Of a stretch of 64,000 nucleotides of DNA, positions 7,135 to 14,646 are shown one piece after another; positions within the stretch are counted from its first letter, which is position 1; each line of letters opens with the position of its first letter. The notes beneath the pieces are model-generated. The model ran no database searches. It had not been told where the DNA came from and saw nothing but the letters and a program-made list of their open reading frames with translations. The stretch comes from a virus. The position numbers and the translations under genes are program-made. The DNA lies in the IMG/VR virus record IMGVR_UViG_3300042340_000394, positions 23,612 to 87,611 of that record; one strand, 5' to 3'.

Positions 7135-7919
7135 CCCGCCATCGCTTCGGCGAGCTTCGCACGGATGCGGTTGATCTTCACGTCGACCGTCCCCGGCGCG
7201 ATGCCCACGCGGGCCGCGATTTCCTTGGACGGCAGTTCCTCGACGAAGCGCAGCACAGCGAGTTCCTTCTCCGGGTCGCTCAGGTGCCGCATCACCGACG
7301 CGAGTTCCGCGCGCGACGCCGTGCGCATGAACGCATCGGGCGAAGCGTCGGCGAACTCCCGCACGCCCGAGTCGTCGTCGTCGCCCATCGGCGTGTCGAG
7401 GGACGAGGTGCGGCGCCGCTTGCCACCGCGAACGTAGTCCCATGCGGCGTTGCCCGCAATCATGTGCACGAACGAGCCGAGCTTCTGCCCCCTCGCAGCA
7501 TCCCACGCACGCAGTTTGTGAAGATCGTTCGCGAGGAGGCTCGCGTACACGTTCCCCTTGATCTCGGCCACCGCGTCGGAGGCGTTGCGACCCTTGCTCA
7601 CGACCTTGTCGGCCGCGCTGGCGATCAGCTTGTCGTACCGCTTGTGGAACTCACGCCATGCGCCCGCGTCGAGGGAGAGCATCGCATCGCGGAGGGTCAC
7701 CTCGCTCGCGGTGCCCCAGTCGGGGTTGCGGTGGGCCTTGCGGCGCCCCACGGGGCCACGGGAGAGCGCCGCCACGCGAGTGACGTGCCCGCGCCCGTCG
7801 ATCACGCGCGCGGTCTTGCTGCGGTGAATGCGGGCGAGGAGCGACGCCTCAAGGGCGGCGGTGGCGTAGTGGCGGTGGGAAACTGCGGAAACGTGGCGTC
7901 CGATCGCGGCGGTGTACAT
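7131..7919 (-). CDS. ECF-like RNA polymerase sigma factor
   Basis: 262 residues from the ATG at 7919. The C-terminal 175 residues match a sigma70-family protein of the small ECF type: region 2 (WREFHKRYDKLIASAADKVV ... GSFVHMIAGNAAWDYVRGG) and region 4 (HLSDPEKELAVLRFVEELPS, then KEIAARVGIAPGTVDVKINR as the helix-turn-helix). Regions 1 and 3 are missing, as usual for this group. The first 67 residues are basic and contain RRKAHRNPDW, the leader motif shared by other proteins here; an internal start nearer region 2 is possible. It would direct host RNA polymerase to phage promoters; the repeated GTAA/CGTA motif is the obvious candidate target. Confidence 0.8.
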   Translation of the reverse strand: MYTAAIGRHVSAVSHRHYATAALEASLLARIHRSKTARVIDGRGHVTRVAALSRGPVGRRKAHRNPDWGTASEVTLRDAMLSLDAGAWREFHKRYDKLIASAADKVVSKGRNASDAVAEIKGNVYASLLANDLHKLRAWDAARGQKLGSFVHMIAGNAAWDYVRGGKRRRTSSLDTPMGDDDDSGVREFADASPDAFMRTASRAELASVMRHLSDPEKELAVLRFVEELPSKEIAARVGIAPGTVDVKINRIRAKLAEAMAG

Positions 7920-7957
7920 CCCGCGAAAATGCCCGCAAACGTCCGCGATGGCAAGGG

Positions 7958-8623
7958 CTACGTGGGCGGGAACCTGAGCGCCAGCGTCGAGTTGAGGTTG
8001 CGGAGCACCCCGAGCGTGCCGACTTCGGGCACACGTCCGTCGGGCCGTCGGGCGCCGATCACGTAGTCGCAGGCGCGGTCGATCAACTCGCGTACCGAGT
8101 CGGGCGTCGTGCGGAACCAGAACTCGCGCGCATCGTCGGCGGTGAGCGCGACGGCCCGGTTGAAGCGGGCGAACGCGGGCGACTTCGCGAGGCGAGAGAC
8201 GGCGAGGATATCGCGTTCGGCGAACGCCTTCGGGGCGATGGCAGGCTCGGGCGGCTTCGGTCGCGAGGATCGCTTCTGCGAAGCCTTGCGCTCGCGGTTG
8301 CGCACCTCGCGCCCCCGCACGTCGAGGTCGATCGCGTGGTTGCGACCCGCCTTCGTCACGCGGAACGTTCCCGGCGCGGGGCGCTCGAACCACCGGAGAC
8401 CGACGAGGCCGTCCTTGCCGCAGAGCCTCGCGATCACCGCGTTCGAGTCGGGGTAAGGGTGTGCTCCGAGTGAGAACGACTCGGGGTAACGCTTCCACGC
8501 GCACACGACGAGGGTGTCCGTATCGAACGTTTCGGCTTCGAGGGTGATCGCGGCGAGGAGGATCTTCTCGCGAACGTTGAGCTTCTCCGCGGGCGGAGCG
8601 ACGATGGTGGCGTGCGTGGGCAT
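7958..8623 (-). CDS. Winged-helix-like protein upstream of the sigma gene
   Basis: 221 residues. The first 100 residues look like a winged-helix domain: VREKILLAAITLEAETFDTD, then NAVIARLCGKDGLVGLRWFE and RPAPGTFRVTKAGR as a possible wing. A basic linker with Lys/Arg/Pro-rich RKASQKRSSRPKPPEP follows, then a helical C-terminal domain. It lies 38 nt before the sigma gene on the same strand, so the two may form a regulatory operon. It could be a transcription factor or an anti-sigma partner; neither is shown. Confidence 0.6.
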   Translation of the reverse strand: MPTHATIVAPPAEKLNVREKILLAAITLEAETFDTDTLVVCAWKRYPESFSLGAHPYPDSNAVIARLCGKDGLVGLRWFERPAPGTFRVTKAGRNHAIDLDVRGREVRNRERKASQKRSSRPKPPEPAIAPKAFAERDILAVSRLAKSPAFARFNRAVALTADDAREFWFRTTPDSVRELIDRACDYVIGARRPDGRVPEVGTLGVLRNLNSTLALRFPPT

Positions 8624-8656
8624 CGCGAGAGTATACGCTCCCGCGCAGTCGCGTAT

Positions 8657-9034
8657 TCAGCGTCGCTTCGACTGGCACCCGTCGCACCAGTCACGGGTGT
8701 TCGCTGCGTCGCGCTTCGCGACCTTGAGCGTCTCGTCGGCGAGTGTGTTCGAGTGCGTTTCACACACCACGACGTACTTCGTGTCGGCGTCAACGCCTTG
8801 CTCGCTCGCGAGGTACACCGACCCGACTGCGCCCGTCTCACGGTCCGTCGTGCGGTAGAGCAGCCCCGCGGGTTCGTTCTGCACGGCCTTGACGCGCTTG
8901 CGTTGTGCGGGCGTCGCCTTCGCGAGCAGTTCGATGGCGACCGGCAACTTGAGCACCGCGGCGCCGTGCTTGCGAACGGCGGTGAGCAACCGGCGCATCG
9001 TGTCCGCACTGAGTCCCTTAGTGGCAGTTTTCAC
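8657..9034 (-). CDS. Small hypothetical protein with C-terminal Cys pair
   Basis: 125 residues from a GTG at 9034 (VKTATKGLSADTMRRLL). Longer in-frame starts would overlap the divergent promoter of the 9120 gene, so this start is preferred. The N-terminal half is helical and basic; the centre is beta-rich (GLLYRTTDRETGAVGSVYLA); the end has THSNTLADETL and a CDGC pair that could bind metal. Unknown family. Confidence 0.6.
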   Translation of the reverse strand: MKTATKGLSADTMRRLLTAVRKHGAAVLKLPVAIELLAKATPAQRKRVKAVQNEPAGLLYRTTDRETGAVGSVYLASEQGVDADTKYVVVCETHSNTLADETLKVAKRDAANTRDWCDGCQSKRR

Positions 9035-9085
9035 GCCGCGCAGGCTATCACGCGAGGCGGGCTCCCGAAATAGTTTCGTCGGCCC

Positions 9086-9114
9086 GTAAGGTTCGGTCGC
9101 CACGAGGCGTAGAA
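9086..9114 (+). promoter_or_regulatory. CGTA-type promoter for the 9120 gene
   Basis: GTAAGGTT, 14 nt, CGTAGAA, then GGGGC and the ATG. Only five bases lie between the last box and the start codon. Confidence 0.65.
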
Positions 9115-9119
9115 GGGGC

Positions 9120-9407
9120 ATGGCAACCACGAGCACCGAGAAGCCCGTCCCCTCCCCCTTCAGCGGCGCGAACTACTCGAAGAACGAAGGCAAGTGCGGC
9201 GACGACGCGACGCCGTGCGTGATTTGCGGCAAGCCCGTCAAGAACTCCTCGCCCGCGAAGTTCGCGGAGGTCGCCGACGGCGGCAATCGCTTCGTCCCGA
9301 TCGGCGAGAAGGCCGACGAGAACGACGATGGCTACATGGGGTTCTACCCCGTCGGGAGTGAGTGTGCGCGGCTGTTCCCCGCGGGCTACCTGCACAACCC
9401 GAAGTGA
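9120..9407 (+). CDS. Small putative zinc-binding protein
   Basis: 95 residues. CVICGKPVKNSSPAKF forms half of a possible zinc finger; a third Cys lies in VGSECARLFPAGYL. The N-terminus, KPVPSPFSGANYSKNEGKCG, is flexible. It lacks the full four-Cys set, so metal binding is uncertain. No partner is indicated by the neighbours. Confidence 0.6.
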   Translation: MATTSTEKPVPSPFSGANYSKNEGKCGDDATPCVICGKPVKNSSPAKFAEVADGGNRFVPIGEKADENDDGYMGFYPVGSECARLFPAGYLHNPK

Positions 9408-9464
9408 TCGCATCGAGCGATTGACGCCCGACTACAAATCGGGCAACGCCGCGCGGAGGAAACG

Positions 9465-9788
9465 ATGGGCATTCTCAAGTCCGAAGCACTCCATTACGTC
9501 GCGCGGGCGCTGCGTGACGGGATGGTGATTGTCACCGACGAACTCACCGCGGGGCCGATGGGCAACGCGACCGGCACGGGGCCGGAGTTCAAGATCCACG
9601 TCGATGAGGCGTTCCCGAACGGTATGCCGAAGGGGACGTACCCATTCTTCGACGCGCGCGACGCGGCGATGGTCGTGGTCGACCGCTACGGTCGCGGCAA
9701 GGCGCGGCTTCTCGTGGTCAACGCTTACGAGCGCAAGGGGCTCCGGGCGCCCGACTACGTTCGCGAGAAGAAGCGCCGCACGCGCTAG
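9465..9788 (+). CDS. Small hypothetical protein, related to the 19964 gene
   Basis: 107 residues, preceded by a good ribosome-binding site (GGAGGAAACG). It matches the first half of the 19964 product: EALHYVARALRDGMVIVTDE versus EAARYVARAIGDGIVPLTDD, then a TGT segment, KGTYPFFDARDAAMVVVD versus KGRYDFLTVHAAARAFVD. The C-terminus is basic (REKKRRTR). The shared domain is unknown to me. Confidence 0.65.
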   Translation: MGILKSEALHYVARALRDGMVIVTDELTAGPMGNATGTGPEFKIHVDEAFPNGMPKGTYPFFDARDAAMVVVDRYGRGKARLLVVNAYERKGLRAPDYVREKKRRTR

Positions 9789-9828
9789 GCCATTCCCCTC
9801 GCCCCGCGGAGTGGTGTACGCTCGCCGC

Positions 9829-10857
9829 GTGCCCCGCCCTCGCCGACAACGCCACGACGCCTCCCCGCAGCGCGAACTCCCCTTCGCCGCTACCCCTCGC
9901 GCTCGCGGCTCGTGGCACTCCGTCGAGTTGCCCGATGCTCGCGTGTTCGGCGGCGATGCGACGGAGCGCATCCCGCTCACGCCCGCCCTCGTCGAAGCGT
10001 TCCGCCGCGCGTACCTCGCCGCCATCACCGCCGCACGCAACGCGGGCGACTACCGCGAGGCGCTCCGTGCACGCGACACGCTAGCGGAACTCGCGGCGAC
10101 CTACGGCGCCTACCTCCGCGGACTGCGCGCGGGCCTCGACGCTGCGGGCATCGCACCGAAGGCGGTCGCCTCGTTCGTCGCGAAGGTCTCGCTCGCGCCC
10201 GGTGTGTTCTCCCCGCCGATCGAGGAGCGGAGCCTCGCCGCGTGGCAACGCGATGCGTTCCAGACGTTCACACGGCGCCGTGGCGAGTGGGAGCGCGCGG
10301 CGTGGTCGCGGGCGCAAGTGGCGTTCGCGGACCTTGCGTCGCTCGCGTCGAGTCGCCCCGTCACCCTGTACGTTGCTCGCGCGGAACGGGTCGTCGTCGA
10401 GGGCGTGAGCGTCGGCTTGCGACCGATGGCGGAGCGCACCGCGGCGCGGGCGCTCGACGTGCTCGCGGAGGCGCTGCGGCTGCTCCGGGTGCAGCGGCGC
10501 GTGCCGTGGCTCCTCGCGAGGATGCCGCCGCTCGTGCTCACCGTGGAGTGCGTTTCCGACGGCGTGCGGGTGGCGGGTGGCTACGAGCCGTCGAGGCGCA
10601 CCGTCGAGGTGTGCGCGTCGCTCGCAGCGGACGAGACGCCGCGGGAACTTGCGCGAACGCTCGCCCACGAGGCGGGGCACCACGTATGGCGAACGTCGCT
10701 CTCCGGGGCTGCGCAGGCCGCGTGGGAAGCGTTCCGCAAGGGCGGGCACTGGATCAGCGACTACGCGCAGAAGAACGCAGAAGAGGCGTTCTGCGAGGCG
10801 CTAGGGTTGCTCGCGGCCTATGGCCCGCGGGCCGTCGGTGCGGAGGTCGCCGCGTAA
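9829..10857 (+). CDS. HExxH metalloprotease-like protein, truncated by the IscB element
   Basis: 342 residues from a GTG placed after a TACGCT box at 9817-9822. The HEAGHH motif with His near residue 280 and a downstream EEAFCEAL helix are the zinc-ligand pattern of gluzincin-type metallopeptidases. The first 30 residues are a basic, proline-rich leader. The reading frame ends GAEVAA-stop exactly where the IscB element begins, and the TAA belongs to the element. The lost 24-residue tail survives at 12600-12674; joining the pieces restores a 366-residue protein ending YANGRRAMKGKRR whose stop overlaps the next ATG. The catalytic core is intact, so the truncated protein may still be active. The substrate is unknown. 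Confidence 0.7.
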   Translation: MPRPRRQRHDASPQRELPFAATPRARGSWHSVELPDARVFGGDATERIPLTPALVEAFRRAYLAAITAARNAGDYREALRARDTLAELAATYGAYLRGLRAGLDAAGIAPKAVASFVAKVSLAPGVFSPPIEERSLAAWQRDAFQTFTRRRGEWERAAWSRAQVAFADLASLASSRPVTLYVARAERVVVEGVSVGLRPMAERTAARALDVLAEALRLLRVQRRVPWLLARMPPLVLTVECVSDGVRVAGGYEPSRRTVEVCASLAADETPRELARTLAHEAGHHVWRTSLSGAAQAAWEAFRKGGHWISDYAQKNAEEAFCEALGLLAAYGPRAVGAEVAA

Positions 10858-11166
10858 ACGACCTCATCCTGAAGGGTGAGGCTTTCTAAGGAGACTGAGA
10901 AAGCCCATGTTTACCAGTGTTAGCGAGGGTAGGGTTGGCAACCCGTTCGAGCCTCGCTACGTCGATCGGAACGCTTGCCTCGGGCAACGTACGGATGCTT
11001 CCTCAGTCCGTACCCACTTGCAGTGCGTGCAGTAGTCACGTCGGGTCAGACAGAAACGGGTGCGCACATGGGCGACGATCGACATTCACGAGGGGAGCAC
11101 CGCGGGGGAGCCACTCCGCGGTCGTCACGACAAGGCCGCAAGGCCCCAACTGAGGCGGTAACGCCA
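10855..11166 (+). ncRNA. Omega RNA of IscB copy 1
   Basis: A 312-nt non-coding stretch between the element end and the iscB start, in the position of known omega RNAs. It is identical to copy 2 except for one base (11062) and two hairpins. Clear stems: CCTCATCC/GGGTGAGG with a TGAA loop (10862-10881); GCTTTCT/AGAAAGC (10881-10904); an outer AGCGAGG/CCTCGCT stem around GGGTT/AACCC; GTACGGA/TCCGTAC; the variable hairpin at 11099-11122; GGCC-GCAA-GGCC (11134-11145); and GGCG-GTAA-CGCC (11154-11165). The 16 nt before it (10839-10854, from the host gene) should be the guide. It probably also forms the leader of the iscB mRNA. Confidence 0.8.
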
Positions 11167-12534
11167 ATGATCGAGAAGAATCGTTCCGAAGAAGCGTGGG
11201 TTCCGGTGCTGGACAAGCGTGGCGTCCCGCTGATGCCGTGCCATCCCGCGCGAGCGCGTCAGATGCTTCGTGCGGGGCGTGCCGTGGTGGCGCACCACAC
11301 GCCGTTCGTGATCCGACTCAAGGATCGCGTGGGCGGCGACGTTCAACCCGTCCGCGTCTGCGAAGATCCCGGCAGCAAGACCACGGGCATCGCCGTGGTC
11401 CGCGAGATTCCCGCCGCCAGCGACGGCGATGGCCCGACCCGCGTCGTGCTGTTCAAGATGGAACTCGCGCACCGCGGCGCCGACGTCCACAAGCAGATGG
11501 GGCAACGTTCGGCGAACCGCAAGCGCCGTCGCAGCGCGAACACGCGCTACCGTGAGCGACGGTACAGCAACCGCGCATCGTCGCGCCGCAAGGGTCGCCT
11601 TGCACCTTCGCTGCGTACGCGCCTCGACACGACGCTTTCGTGGACGCGGCGCCTCATGCGCTGGTATCCCGTCGCCGCCGTGAGCGTCGAGCGCGTTCGC
11701 TTCGACACGCAACTCATGGAGAACCCGGAGATCAGCGGCGTGGAGTACCAGCAAGGCACCCTCGCCGGATACGAGACGCGCGAGTACGTTCTGGAGAAGT
11801 GGGGCCGCTCGTGCGCCTACTGCGACGCGGGGAACGTGCCGCTCAACCTCGATCACGTCGTCCCGCGAGTGAGCGGCGGGAGCAATCGTCCGAGTAACCT
11901 CGTGCCCGCGTGTGTGCCCTGCAACCAGAAGAAGGGCGCGCAATCACTGACGACGTTCCTCAAGCGCGACCCGAAGCGTGCGGCACGCATTCTCGCGGGG
12001 CTCAAGAAGCCCCTGCGGGACGCGGCGGCGATGAACTCGACGCGATGGGCGCTGGATCGTGAACTGCGGGCGCTCGGGGTGCCCGTCGAGGCAGCATCGG
12101 GCGGGCGAACGAAGTGGAACCGCCACCGCTTCAACGTTCCGAAGACGCACGCCAACGACGCCGTGTGCGTGGGAAACGTCGGCGGCGTGATCGGCGCCGA
12201 CACGCAGACGCTATACGTGGAGTGCATGGGGCGCGGCACGTATCAACGCCAACACTCGAACGCCTATGGTTTCCCTCGTGGCGCTCCGAAGATGCGTGAG
12301 AAGCGCGTACGGGGCTTCGGCACGGGTGATATCGTGCGCGCCGTGATGCCGAAGGGAAAACACGCCGGTATGCACGTCGGACGTGCCGCAGTCCGCGCGA
12401 AAGGTCAATTCGCGGTCTATGCGCAGGGCAAGAGGATCGACGTGATTTGGAAACACTGCCGCGTGTTGCAGCGCGCCGATGGCTACCGCTACGCGTGGCG
12501 CGAGGAGAAAAACGATGCGGTTACTAACCGATAG
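11167..12534 (+). CDS. iscB: IscB RNA-guided nuclease, copy 1
   Basis: 455 residues from the ATG at 11167, right after the omega RNA. Domains in order: the PLMP domain (VLDKRGVPLMPCHPARA, about 14-30); RuvC-I with Asp67 in CEDPGSKTTGIA; an Arg-rich bridge (SANRKRRRSANTRYRERR, about 115-132); RuvC-II with Glu175 in VSVERVRF; an HNH domain (CAYC 216-219, Asp229-His230, Asn244, CVPC 249-252, Asn253); RuvC-III with His328 and Asp331 in THANDAV; then a C-terminal domain likely to read the target-adjacent motif. All catalytic residues are present, so both strands of a target should be cut. Family knowledge: IscB is the ancestor of Cas9, guided by omega RNA. Confidence 0.92.
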   Translation: MIEKNRSEEAWVPVLDKRGVPLMPCHPARARQMLRAGRAVVAHHTPFVIRLKDRVGGDVQPVRVCEDPGSKTTGIAVVREIPAASDGDGPTRVVLFKMELAHRGADVHKQMGQRSANRKRRRSANTRYRERRYSNRASSRRKGRLAPSLRTRLDTTLSWTRRLMRWYPVAAVSVERVRFDTQLMENPEISGVEYQQGTLAGYETREYVLEKWGRSCAYCDAGNVPLNLDHVVPRVSGGSNRPSNLVPACVPCNQKKGAQSLTTFLKRDPKRAARILAGLKKPLRDAAAMNSTRWALDRELRALGVPVEAASGGRTKWNRHRFNVPKTHANDAVCVGNVGGVIGADTQTLYVECMGRGTYQRQHSNAYGFPRGAPKMREKRVRGFGTGDIVRAVMPKGKHAGMHVGRAAVRAKGQFAVYAQGKRIDVIWKHCRVLQRADGYRYAWREEKNDAVTNR

Positions 12535-12547
12535 GCGCTTCCCCACC

Positions 12548-12559
12548 GCCATGAATGGC
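12548..12559 (+). repeat. Right-end hairpin of IscB element 1
   Basis: GCCA-TGAA-TGGC lies 14 nt after the iscB stop. Copy 2 has a different stem of similar position (25084-25100). Hairpins near the ends are usual for IS200/IS605-type elements and mark the part read by the transposase; it may also act in termination. Confidence 0.5.
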
Positions 12560-12599
12560 TGTGCACCCGCGCTGGCAAGTCATGACGACCACCGCCGCG

Positions 12600-12674
12600 T
12601 GGTTGCAGACCGTCGTGCCGACCGTGCGGACGTACGCGAACGGGCGGCGGGCAATGAAGGGTAAACGACGATGA
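12600..12674 (+). pseudogene. Stranded 3' end of the metalloprotease gene
   Basis: Reading TGG at 12600 gives WLQTVVPTVRTYANGRRA and then MKGKRR before a TGA at 12672-12674. This continues the frame broken at 10854. Two facts support it: the tail NGRRAMKGKRR closely matches the tail of the next gene (NGRRAMKRRRRR), and its stop overlaps that gene's ATG in an ATGA, the usual junction in this genome. It has no start of its own and is unlikely to be made. Confidence 0.75.
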
Positions 12675-13600
12675 AATCGCGTAGGCACGAGGGCGCATTG
12701 AGCATCACGTCGCTTCGCGGGGCGAGAATCGCCGTCGATGTTCGCGATGGTCGCACGACCGTATCCGTCGGAGTTCCGCGTCACGGGTGCGCCAGCGTCG
12801 GCCACACAACGCTGCGCGACAACGCATGGGAGTCGCTGCGGGCACTCGCGCGATCATTGATCGCGGACGGCATCAAGGTGAAGTTCGGGCGCGAAGAAGC
12901 CACGGGGCAGCGCCGCGCGAACAGTCCCGAGTCGATCATCGTCGCAGCGGAACTCGATGCAGCGATCGTCGCGGAGCGACTCGCGGGTCGCTTCGATGCT
13001 GCGGTGGAGCGGGTGGCCCGCTCGATCGCAACGCCCATCCCGCGGGCGCAGTCGGTTCCGCTCGAAGAGGTTGTCGAGGAGGCGCGGAGGCAGGAGCAGT
13101 TCCAGTTGCCGCGACGCTTCGGGATGTACGAAGGTCGCCCACCGCAGACGCAGGAGTCGGCAGCGAAGATGGCGCGCGGAACCACGCGCATCATCGAACG
13201 CGACGGGCGCGAAGGCGGCGGCTACGTGCTCGTGAACGTGCCGATCGACTGGTTGCACACGTCATCGTCACACGTCGACCCCGACCGGCAATCGAGGCAG
13301 GGGACCATCGGCGGGACGGCGGACCCCGCGTTCTCGACGAGTTACTACGGGCACGCGAGCGGCATGAGCGCAAGCGACGCGGCAGGGCCGTGTCTCGGTC
13401 TGGAGAACGGCAACAACCGCGTGTTCTTCGCGCGAGCGCATGGGCGTTCCAGTTACCCGGTGTTCGTCGTGCGATCGGCGTGGGAGCGACTGGTGCGTGA
13501 GGTGCGGGACGCCCGACGTTCGGCGAGCGATGCGCCGTGCGAGACGCGCAAGTCGTCGCCGAACGGACGGCGGGCGATGAAGCGCCGCCGACGGCGCTAG
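12671..13600 (+). CDS. Hypothetical protein with NGRR tail
   Basis: 309 residues, not recognised. It begins MKSRRHEGALSITSLRG, has a small beta-type N-terminal domain, a helical middle (about 100-165) and a C-terminal domain with GGYVLVNVPIDWLHTSSSHV and GPCLGLENGNNRVFFAR. The last residues, SPNGRRAMKRRRRR, are a strong form of the basic tail found on many products here. Before the IscB insertion this gene overlapped the metalloprotease gene by 4 nt, so the two were probably translated together. It ends convergently with the next gene. Confidence 0.7.
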   Translation: MKSRRHEGALSITSLRGARIAVDVRDGRTTVSVGVPRHGCASVGHTTLRDNAWESLRALARSLIADGIKVKFGREEATGQRRANSPESIIVAAELDAAIVAERLAGRFDAAVERVARSIATPIPRAQSVPLEEVVEEARRQEQFQLPRRFGMYEGRPPQTQESAAKMARGTTRIIERDGREGGGYVLVNVPIDWLHTSSSHVDPDRQSRQGTIGGTADPAFSTSYYGHASGMSASDAAGPCLGLENGNNRVFFARAHGRSSYPVFVVRSAWERLVREVRDARRSASDAPCETRKSSPNGRRAMKRRRRR

Positions 13601-14124
13601 GCCGCGACGACCTTCGCGTGCGTGAGCCCGTGCTCGATCGCCACCGCGGCGGTCATGCGGGCGCCGTTGAGCAGCGACGCGGGGAGCGTGCTCGGGGCGA
13701 TCGGTTCGCCGGGGTGGAACGTGAACACGATCTCGTGCCCCTCGTCGGTGCCGAGGATGATAACCGCGAAGTCGACCGGCGTGGTGGCGGCGCCGGGAAC
13801 GGTCGCCTCGACGTAGCCGGTGCGCTTCGCGTCGGCGAGCACGACCGTCGTGTCGGCGGGGAGCGACGCGAGCGCCACGATGCCCACGCGGCCCGCCATC
13901 GGAGCGCGGAACGCGGCGCAGCCCGCCATGATAGCGGGGTGCTCGTACGCCTCCCACGCGGCCGACTGGAGGGCGTGCAGAAGGGCGGCGGGGTCGCTGT
14001 AGTCGGCGAACACCGACCCGCAGGCGTCGGCGCCGCGGCACCGCTGCGCGAGGCAACGGGCGAGGTAGTCGGCGGGGGTGGCGAGGAGGGCGGCGGCGAT
14101 GCGCGAGGCAGTCGAGGTGTGCAT
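13597..14124 (-). CDS. Hypothetical protein
   Basis: 175 residues from the ATG at 14124. The N-terminal third is helical with two Cys (ARCLAQRCRGADACGSVF); the C-terminal part is beta-rich, with HEIVFTFHPGEPIAPSTLP and a helical end. An earlier start would run through the divergent promoter region. No known motif. The stop overlaps the convergent 12671 gene by 4 nt. Confidence 0.6.
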   Translation of the reverse strand: MHTSTASRIAAALLATPADYLARCLAQRCRGADACGSVFADYSDPAALLHALQSAAWEAYEHPAIMAGCAAFRAPMAGRVGIVALASLPADTTVVLADAKRTGYVEATVPGAATTPVDFAVIILGTDEGHEIVFTFHPGEPIAPSTLPASLLNGARMTAAVAIEHGLTHAKVVAA

Positions 14125-14191
14125 ACCGCTTATACGCTCGGGGGCGGCGAGTTCTGACACGGGGGCGGTGATTTGTTTTCGACGCGGTGGC

Positions 14192-14221
14192 GTAAAGAAC
14201 TGCGGGGCGGCGGGCGTATGA
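14192..14221 (+). promoter_or_regulatory. CGTA-type promoter for the 14228 gene
   Basis: GTAAAGAAC, 14 nt, CGTATGA, preceded by the A/T-rich element TTGTTTTCGACGCGG. The ATG lies 6 nt after the last box. Confidence 0.6.
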
Positions 14222-14227
14222 GGGTGC

Positions 14228-14608
14228 ATGAACCCCGTAAACATCACCGTTTCCGACGTGAACGGCGTCGAGTCGCCGTACGAGTTCTGCTTCGCTGGCG
14301 GTCGCAAGGCCGTGGTTCCGCGCGAGGAACTCACCTCCGCGCTGGTAGCGCGCATCGACGCCGCGCTGGCGTTCGCGAAGTGGGAGGAGTACGCGGACGT
14401 GGGTGGCCCCGACGAGCCCGTGTTCGTCGAGCACTACGCGACGGTCTCGCTCGAAATGAGCGACGAAGAAGTGAGGTCGGTGTTCTCGCCGCCGCCGCCT
14501 CCGATCAGCGCGCAGCCCGCGACGTGCCGTGGCGAGATGATCTGCCGCGAGTTCTCGACGGGCGACGGCGACTGCTGCTGCGGGATGCGCTACCCCGGCG
14601 AGGGGTGA
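14228..14608 (+). CDS. Small hypothetical protein with Cys-rich C-terminus
   Basis: 126 residues. The N-terminal half (NITVSDVNGVESPYEFCFAG) is beta-like. After a run of five prolines (SPPPPPIS) comes a segment with five Cys: TCRGEMICREFSTGDGDCCC. The cysteines could bind a metal, but the spacing fits no family I know. Confidence 0.6.
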   Translation: MNPVNITVSDVNGVESPYEFCFAGGRKAVVPREELTSALVARIDAALAFAKWEEYADVGGPDEPVFVEHYATVSLEMSDEEVRSVFSPPPPPISAQPATCRGEMICREFSTGDGDCCCGMRYPGEG

Positions 14609-14611
14609 GCG

Positions 14612-14640
14612 TTGACGGGCGCGGCGCGGGCGTGTATTTG
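14612..14640 (+). promoter_or_regulatory. Sigma70-like promoter for the 14647 gene
   Basis: TTGACG at 14612 and TATTTG at 14635 with a 17-nt spacer; the ATG follows within 7 nt. Confidence 0.45.
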
Positions 14641-14646
14641 TGGCCC

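Larger units (their letters stand above)
10855..12599 (+). mobile_element. IscB/omega-RNA element, copy 1 (no transposase)
   Basis: A 1.75-kb insertion carrying an omega RNA and an iscB gene, without a TnpA transposase, so it would need one in trans. The left end, TAAACGACCTC, matches the left end of copy 2 (TAATCGACCTC). The right end is set by the host gene: reading from GCG at 12597 resumes the metalloprotease frame. The left junction sequence CGCCGCG (10848-10854) is repeated at 12593-12599, so the exact cut is uncertain by up to 7 bp. The layout fits IS200/IS605-related IscB elements: hairpin at each end and insertion beside the guide sequence. Confidence 0.8.

Noticed and set aside
10941-10990. 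tRNA-like T-arm (ACCCGTTCGAGCC) within the omega RNA
   Set aside because: There is no matching acceptor, D or anticodon arm at tRNA spacing, and the bases are used in the AGCGAGG/CCTCGCT stem.
10917-11153. Open frame inside the omega RNA (also at 23461-23703)
   Set aside because: It is open only because the RNA is GC-rich and lacks stops in this frame. Base changes between the two copies are confined to hairpins and follow pairing, not codons.
11167-12534. Calling the nuclease Cas9 or TnpB
   Set aside because: The short length, PLMP start, HNH within split RuvC and upstream RNA fit IscB. TnpB lacks HNH, and Cas9 has REC lobes and CRISPR repeats, none of which is present.
12600-12674. Independent small gene
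   Set aside because: It has no start codon or ribosome-binding site and continues the metalloprotease frame across the IscB element.
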